A stretch of DNA of 35,618 bases from Alysiella crassa DSM 2578 (lineage in GTDB: Bacteria > Pseudomonadota > Gammaproteobacteria > Burkholderiales > Neisseriaceae), in NCBI RefSeq assembly GCF_000745955.1, contig NZ_JQKH01000018.1, forward strand, positions 1-35,618, written 5' to 3'. Position numbers and translations under genes: made by a program. How positions within the stretch are numbered: position 1 is the first letter of the stretch; each line of letters begins with the position of its first letter. The notes below the pieces were generated by a model. The model did no database searches. It was not told the DNA's origin and saw only the letters and a program-made list of their open reading frames with translations. Positions 31,721-35,618 of the stretch are shown here, in pieces.

Positions 31721-34700
31721 TCACAACCACCGCGCCAAATCCGCCGTACGAATATCCCACGCCCACACGCCATTGTCCGAAATACCGTCCAGCCCACGCA
31801 AAAACAAATAACGCACCGACAGCATTTCAGGCAACACCCCACGCGATTGCAAATAACGCGCCACCGCAATCGCATAAATCAATGCTTGTAAATAATAATG
31901 ATGTTCCGCCATCGCCGCGTCCATCGCATTGGGGGTGTAGGCGGCGGCTGAATTGCCCAAATAATTGGATTTATAATCTAAAATCAAAGTTTTACCTTGA
32001 AATTGTGCCACCAAATCAATCGCACCATTCAAATAACCGCGCACATCACGAAACGCCAAATGGCGTGTTGCCTGAATGATTTCATCAGGCAAATCCTGCG
32101 CCGCCAACCACGCCTGAATGTCCGCCAAACGAAAATCATCGGTATGCAATAAAAAATTCATTTCCGACAATGTGTTGCGCTGATTCAATGCCGCCAAATT
32201 CACGCGCGGCAACAAAGGCGTTTCCCGCGCAAAATCGCACATTTGCACCACCGCTTCACGCCAGATTTCGGGGTCAAAACCATGATAAATCAATTTTTCA
32301 TCAATTAAATCAATTTGTTCACTTGCAGGCTGCCTGAAATGCAATTTTTCCAACACGCTGTGCAAACACACCCCCGCCGCCGCGCCCTGCGGAAAGGCGT
32401 GTATGCTGTCGCCATCGGGCGGCGGCGCGGTGGGTGCGACCATTGTCAATTCGTCCGCGTCCACCATCGGCGACAATTCGGCGGCGGCGCGTTCCGTTTG
32501 GCGGCTCAAGCTGGTAAAACTGGCGTGTTGCACAAATTGGAAGCGGCGCGGCGCAAATTCGGTGGCGTGAAAAATCGGCTTGGGCGGCGGATTTTCCGTT
32601 TGCAGGCTGCCTGAAAACGCCAAATCATCGTGTACCACAAATTCAATATCCGTTTCGTCAAGCGTTTGATTTGCCAGAAATTCGCGCCAATGGGCTTCGT
32701 AGGCGGTGGCGTTTTTGCTTAATTTTTCGTCTGCGTTTAATAAATAAGCCAGCGCGTTTTTGTATTTTAAATCCAAATTATCTTCCTGATTTTTATTGGA
32801 TTTATCTGATTTTTCTGAAGTTTGGAAATGCGAAACGTATAAATACAAACGCTCTTCCGCCCGTGTCAAAGCCACATACAGCAAACGCAAATCTTCCGAT
32901 AAATGCGCGAGTTTAATATTTTCCCTGTCGTCATCACTTTGTTTATATTGCGTTTTGCTGATGATTTCCGCAAAACCGCGTTCATGGCTGATGTGCCAAT
33001 CGGTACGCGTACTGACTTCGCTCGCTTTCCACAAAAAGGGACAAAAAACAATGGGATACTGCAAACCTTTCGCCGCGTGCATGGTAACAATTTTCACCAA
33101 TTGTTCATCGCTTTCCAGCCGCAAAATATGGTGGTCGTGGCTATTTTTCTGTTTGCTGGCAGCCTGAATTTCCCGATTCAGCCATTGCAATAAGGACGTG
33201 GGCGTGTGGCTCAATTCGTCTTCCTGCGCGAGTAACTCCATGATTTGATGTAAATTAGTGAGTGTACGCTCCTGATTTTGCGTCAATAAACGCGTTTCCA
33301 CGCCGTGTTGCGCGAAAAACGCCTGCAATGCCGCGTAAATACCGTCTTGCAACCAAATCTCGTGCGCTTTGTTTGCGCTGTCTATCCATGCTAATAATTT
33401 GTTTTCATTTAAATTTAAATCGTGCAACGCCGCCGAATCGTATTCAAACAGGCAGCCTGAAAGCACAAAACGCAGCAAACCCGTTTTCTGCGGCTGTATC
33501 ATAAATTCCAGCAAAGCAGCCACCGCCAAGGCTTCCGCTTCGGCAAACACGCTTTCGCGGCTCAATAACACACTCTGAATATTGCGTTTTTTCAATTCGC
33601 GCTGCATGATTGCGCCATCTTTTCGGGCGCGAACCAAGACGGCAATTTGCCCTGCGTGGAGTGGCTGGTCTTTAAATTTCAGGCTGCCTGAAAAAGATTG
33701 CGCCAATAAATCAGCAATTTGTGCCGCACAAATCGCCGCCGATTCGCGCACCAAACCATCGGTATTCAGCCCATCGGCATTGGGCAACCAACGCACCTGC
33801 ACAGCCCGACCTGCGGGCGACAAATCGGGCGCATCGCGGCTGGCATTCACCTTCACATAATCAATTTCTGGCAAGGCAAAGGGTTGATTTCGTTCAAAAA
33901 ATTTTCCTATGCTGTTAATCAGTAAACGATGACTGCGCCGATTGGTGTCCAAAGTATAATGCTGTTGGCTATCCTTAACTGCTTGTAAATACGCGAAAAT
34001 ATCCGCGCCACGAAAACTGTAAATCGCCTGTTTTGGGTCGCCCACCAAAAAAAGCGGCGTATTCGTGTCAGCAAAAGCGGTGCGGAAAATGGCGTATTGC
34101 AAAGGGTCGGTGTCTTGAAATTCGTCAATCAGCGCGACTTGCCAGTTTTGCGCGAGTGAGTGGGCAAGTGTTTGAGAATATTCATGATTTTCCATTAATG
34201 CCGCATGCACGTCTAACAATAAATCGTCAAACACGCGCTGTGGGCTGTGTTTTTTCAATTCGCGGCGTTGTGTGCGTAAATAGGCGGTAAAATTGCGCGC
34301 CAATTCGTGTAATAAGGCTTGTTCTGCGGCAATTAATTCATCAACGATTTGGGTTAATTCGTTTAATTCGCTGATTTGGGCGACTGCTTTTGGATTGGGG
34401 GTTTTGCCTTTTTTCACTTTGGTTTGCAAACATTCGGCGGAAAATGGCTGATAGCTCATGTCGCTATTGTATAAAATTTTTTGTAAAATCAATGGATTGG
34501 GATTTTCAGGCTGCCCGAGTAATTCGGTAAATTTATTGCGAAATGTGTCGGTGCGGTAACTGTTGCCGTTTAAATCGGGGTGGATAGTCCAAAATGCGGT
34601 TTCAATTGCTTGAATTTTTTGGGAAATACCTTGCCACGCTGCCTGAAAATTCGCCCACAATTCAGTATAAGGCGCGGTACTTTCAGGCTGCCTGAACGGT

Positions 34701-35344
34701 AAATAGGGGCGCGATAAAAATGATTTCAGTGCAGCCAATTGATTTTGCGGCGTTAATTTGTAGCGATACACCAGTGCGGCAAGTTGCGGATTGGGCGCGA
34801 CTTGGGTGCGCCAAAAATCTTGCGCGGCGGTAAGGTATTGATTATCTGCTGATTGTTCGTCTAATTGAATATCAAATGGCACTTGGCACAAAAAGGCAAA
34901 ATCCTGCAATACGCGTTGGCAAAAACCGTGTATGGTGTAAATGGCGGCATTGTCAAATTCGCTGATGGCGGCTTTTAGGCGCAATTCCAGTCGGGCTTGG
35001 CTTTCTTGGTTTAGGGCTTGTTGCAGCAACTTAAAGCGGAATGGTTCAAATTTGCCATTTATCCAGCAATTTTGTTCCAATAAATCCAAATTTTCGGCAG
35101 CATGGGGCGTTTTTTTGAGTATGGCTAGGGCTTCGTCCAAGCGGGCGCGTAAACGGGTTTTCAATTCGGCGGTGGCGGCTTTGGTAAAGGTTACCACCAA
35201 AATTTTGTCCACGCGGTAGTGTTCCAGCACAATCAGGCGGGTGAATAGGGCGGCAATGTTCCACGTTTTGCCCGTGCCTGCGGACGCTTCAATTAAATTG
35301 GTGTGGGCAATGGGAACGGTAAGCGGATTGAGTGGCTGAAACAT
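31721..35344 (-). CDS. recB: Exodeoxyribonuclease V subunit RecB
   Basis: 1207 aa, full length for RecB (about 1180 in E. coli). UvrD-type helicase motifs: Walker A EASAGTGKTWNI (19-30), DEFQDTDPLQY (about 404-414), GDPKQAIYSFRGAD (about 433-446), VKIVTMHAAKGLQYPIVF (late helicase region) and LLYVALTRAEERLYLY. The C-terminal nuclease domain has LILDYKSNYLG (about 1119-1129) and YYLQALIYAIAVARYL. With RecC and RecD it resects double-strand breaks and degrades foreign linear DNA. recC and recD are not in this window. Several DUS lie in frame. No strong ribosome-binding site is seen before the ATG. Confidence 0.95.
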   Translation of the reverse strand: MFQPLNPLTVPIAHTNLIEASAGTGKTWNIAALFTRLIVLEHYRVDKILVVTFTKAATAELKTRLRARLDEALAILKKTPHAAENLDLLEQNCWINGKFEPFRFKLLQQALNQESQARLELRLKAAISEFDNAAIYTIHGFCQRVLQDFAFLCQVPFDIQLDEQSADNQYLTAAQDFWRTQVAPNPQLAALVYRYKLTPQNQLAALKSFLSRPYLPFRQPESTAPYTELWANFQAAWQGISQKIQAIETAFWTIHPDLNGNSYRTDTFRNKFTELLGQPENPNPLILQKILYNSDMSYQPFSAECLQTKVKKGKTPNPKAVAQISELNELTQIVDELIAAEQALLHELARNFTAYLRTQRRELKKHSPQRVFDDLLLDVHAALMENHEYSQTLAHSLAQNWQVALIDEFQDTDPLQYAIFRTAFADTNTPLFLVGDPKQAIYSFRGADIFAYLQAVKDSQQHYTLDTNRRSHRLLINSIGKFFERNQPFALPEIDYVKVNASRDAPDLSPAGRAVQVRWLPNADGLNTDGLVRESAAICAAQIADLLAQSFSGSLKFKDQPLHAGQIAVLVRARKDGAIMQRELKKRNIQSVLLSRESVFAEAEALAVAALLEFMIQPQKTGLLRFVLSGCLFEYDSAALHDLNLNENKLLAWIDSANKAHEIWLQDGIYAALQAFFAQHGVETRLLTQNQERTLTNLHQIMELLAQEDELSHTPTSLLQWLNREIQAASKQKNSHDHHILRLESDEQLVKIVTMHAAKGLQYPIVFCPFLWKASEVSTRTDWHISHERGFAEIISKTQYKQSDDDRENIKLAHLSEDLRLLYVALTRAEERLYLYVSHFQTSEKSDKSNKNQEDNLDLKYKNALAYLLNADEKLSKNATAYEAHWREFLANQTLDETDIEFVVHDDLAFSGSLQTENPPPKPIFHATEFAPRRFQFVQHASFTSLSRQTERAAAELSPMVDADELTMVAPTAPPPDGDSIHAFPQGAAAGVCLHSVLEKLHFRQPASEQIDLIDEKLIYHGFDPEIWREAVVQMCDFARETPLLPRVNLAALNQRNTLSEMNFLLHTDDFRLADIQAWLAAQDLPDEIIQATRHLAFRDVRGYLNGAIDLVAQFQGKTLILDYKSNYLGNSAAAYTPNAMDAAMAEHHYYLQALIYAIAVARYLQSRGVLPEMLSVRYLFLRGLDGISDNGVWAWDIRTADLARWL

Positions 35345-35399
35345 GGGGGCTGTCTGAATGGAAAAATAAGGCGGATTTTAACTGATTTTGGTGGTATAT

Positions 35400-35479
35400 T
35401 TCAGGCTGCTTTTTTGTTTACGAAAAACAAAATGTAGGGCGTACCCTACGTCCAATTTCTAAATTTCAGGCAGCCTTTC
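35400..35479. repeat. DUS-bracketed hairpin element, copy 7 (minimal remnant)
   Basis: It runs from TTCAGGCTGCTT (35400-35411) to AGGCAGCCTTTC (35468-35479). The core is reduced to TGTAGGGCGTACCCTAC, as if the two hairpin arms had collapsed by deletion of the middle. It abuts the IS end directly. Confidence 0.65.
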
Positions 35480-35618
35480 AGTACACGACAAAAAATCGGA
35501 CGACCTGTTTTGGGTTTGAAAAATAGTCCAAAGTTGCCATCATCAACATGGCAGCTTTGGCAAGCTGCTCTAAACCAACACGAAAAATACCTTGCGATAA
35601 ACGTTCATGAGATTTAGG
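35479..35618 (-). mobile_element. IS4-type insertion sequence, second copy, inverted (cut by window end)
   Basis: The reverse complement of 35479-35618 equals 188-327 base for base. It encodes the same transposase C-terminus on the minus strand, so both IS copies point into the window. Beyond the IS the homology continues through a DUS, with one difference at its centre base. Confidence 0.9.

Overview
The window is ordinary chromosomal DNA of a Neisseriaceae bacterium that is very rich in repeats. The 15-mer TTCAGGC(A/T)GCCTGAA and its 12-base cores occur roughly every 0.4-0.5 kb by my hand tally, inside genes and between them. These cores match the AG-sim and AG-king dialects of the neisserial DNA uptake sequence (DUS). 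Together with two Correia-type elements and a neisserial-type FtsK, this suggests a relative of Simonsiella, Alysiella, Conchiformibius or Kingella. The species cannot be fixed from the sequence alone.

Layout, left to right. The 3' end of an IS4-type transposase (1-328) precedes a secreted formylglycine-generating-enzyme-like protein, tRNA-Thr and a small MITE-like element. On the minus strand follow the lipoprotein exporter pair lolC-lolD, a lipoprotein with a LprI-like C-terminal domain, and gltS. On the plus strand come a TgpA-type transglutaminase, dgkA and gltX. A long minus-strand stretch (10.9-21.7 kb) holds a DUF945 protein, erpA, a SpoU rRNA/tRNA methyltransferase, two small coupled ORFs, a P-loop kinase, a DUF58 protein, an ADP-ribosylglycohydrolase coupled to a 122-aa orphan, moxR, greB, mscL, an HU protein with a basic tail, and lysC. 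The plus strand resumes with ftsK, mqo, argH, a CAP-domain secreted protein and a DUF442 phosphatase-like protein. The window closes on the minus strand with a small lipoprotein, dapE and recB, then a second, inverted copy of the same IS end (35479-35618).

How genes work together. lolC-lolD overlap and form the lipoprotein-release ABC transporter. recB-dapE-small lipoprotein are collinear and tightly spaced. moxR, DUF58 and TgpA-transglutaminase genes, normally one operon, are all present but separated: an ADP-ribosylglycohydrolase and its coupled orphan sit between moxR and DUF58, and tgpA lies about 6 kb beyond DUF58 on the other strand. lysC and dapE serve lysine and diaminopimelate synthesis, argH arginine synthesis, and mqo the TCA cycle and respiration.

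The most unusual content is the repeat architecture. Seven intergenic cassettes share a hairpin core and are bracketed on both sides by inverted DUS. At least one has the terminal sequence of the IS found at the window ends, which suggests a non-autonomous family mobilised by that IS. One Correia element carries a second Correia-like element inserted at a TA, and the uninterrupted version of the same site is present elsewhere in the window. Inverted DUS pairs serve as intrinsic terminators, and single DUS copies provide a ribosome-binding site (dapE) and a stop codon (lolD). I see no prophage, CRISPR array or classical defence island.
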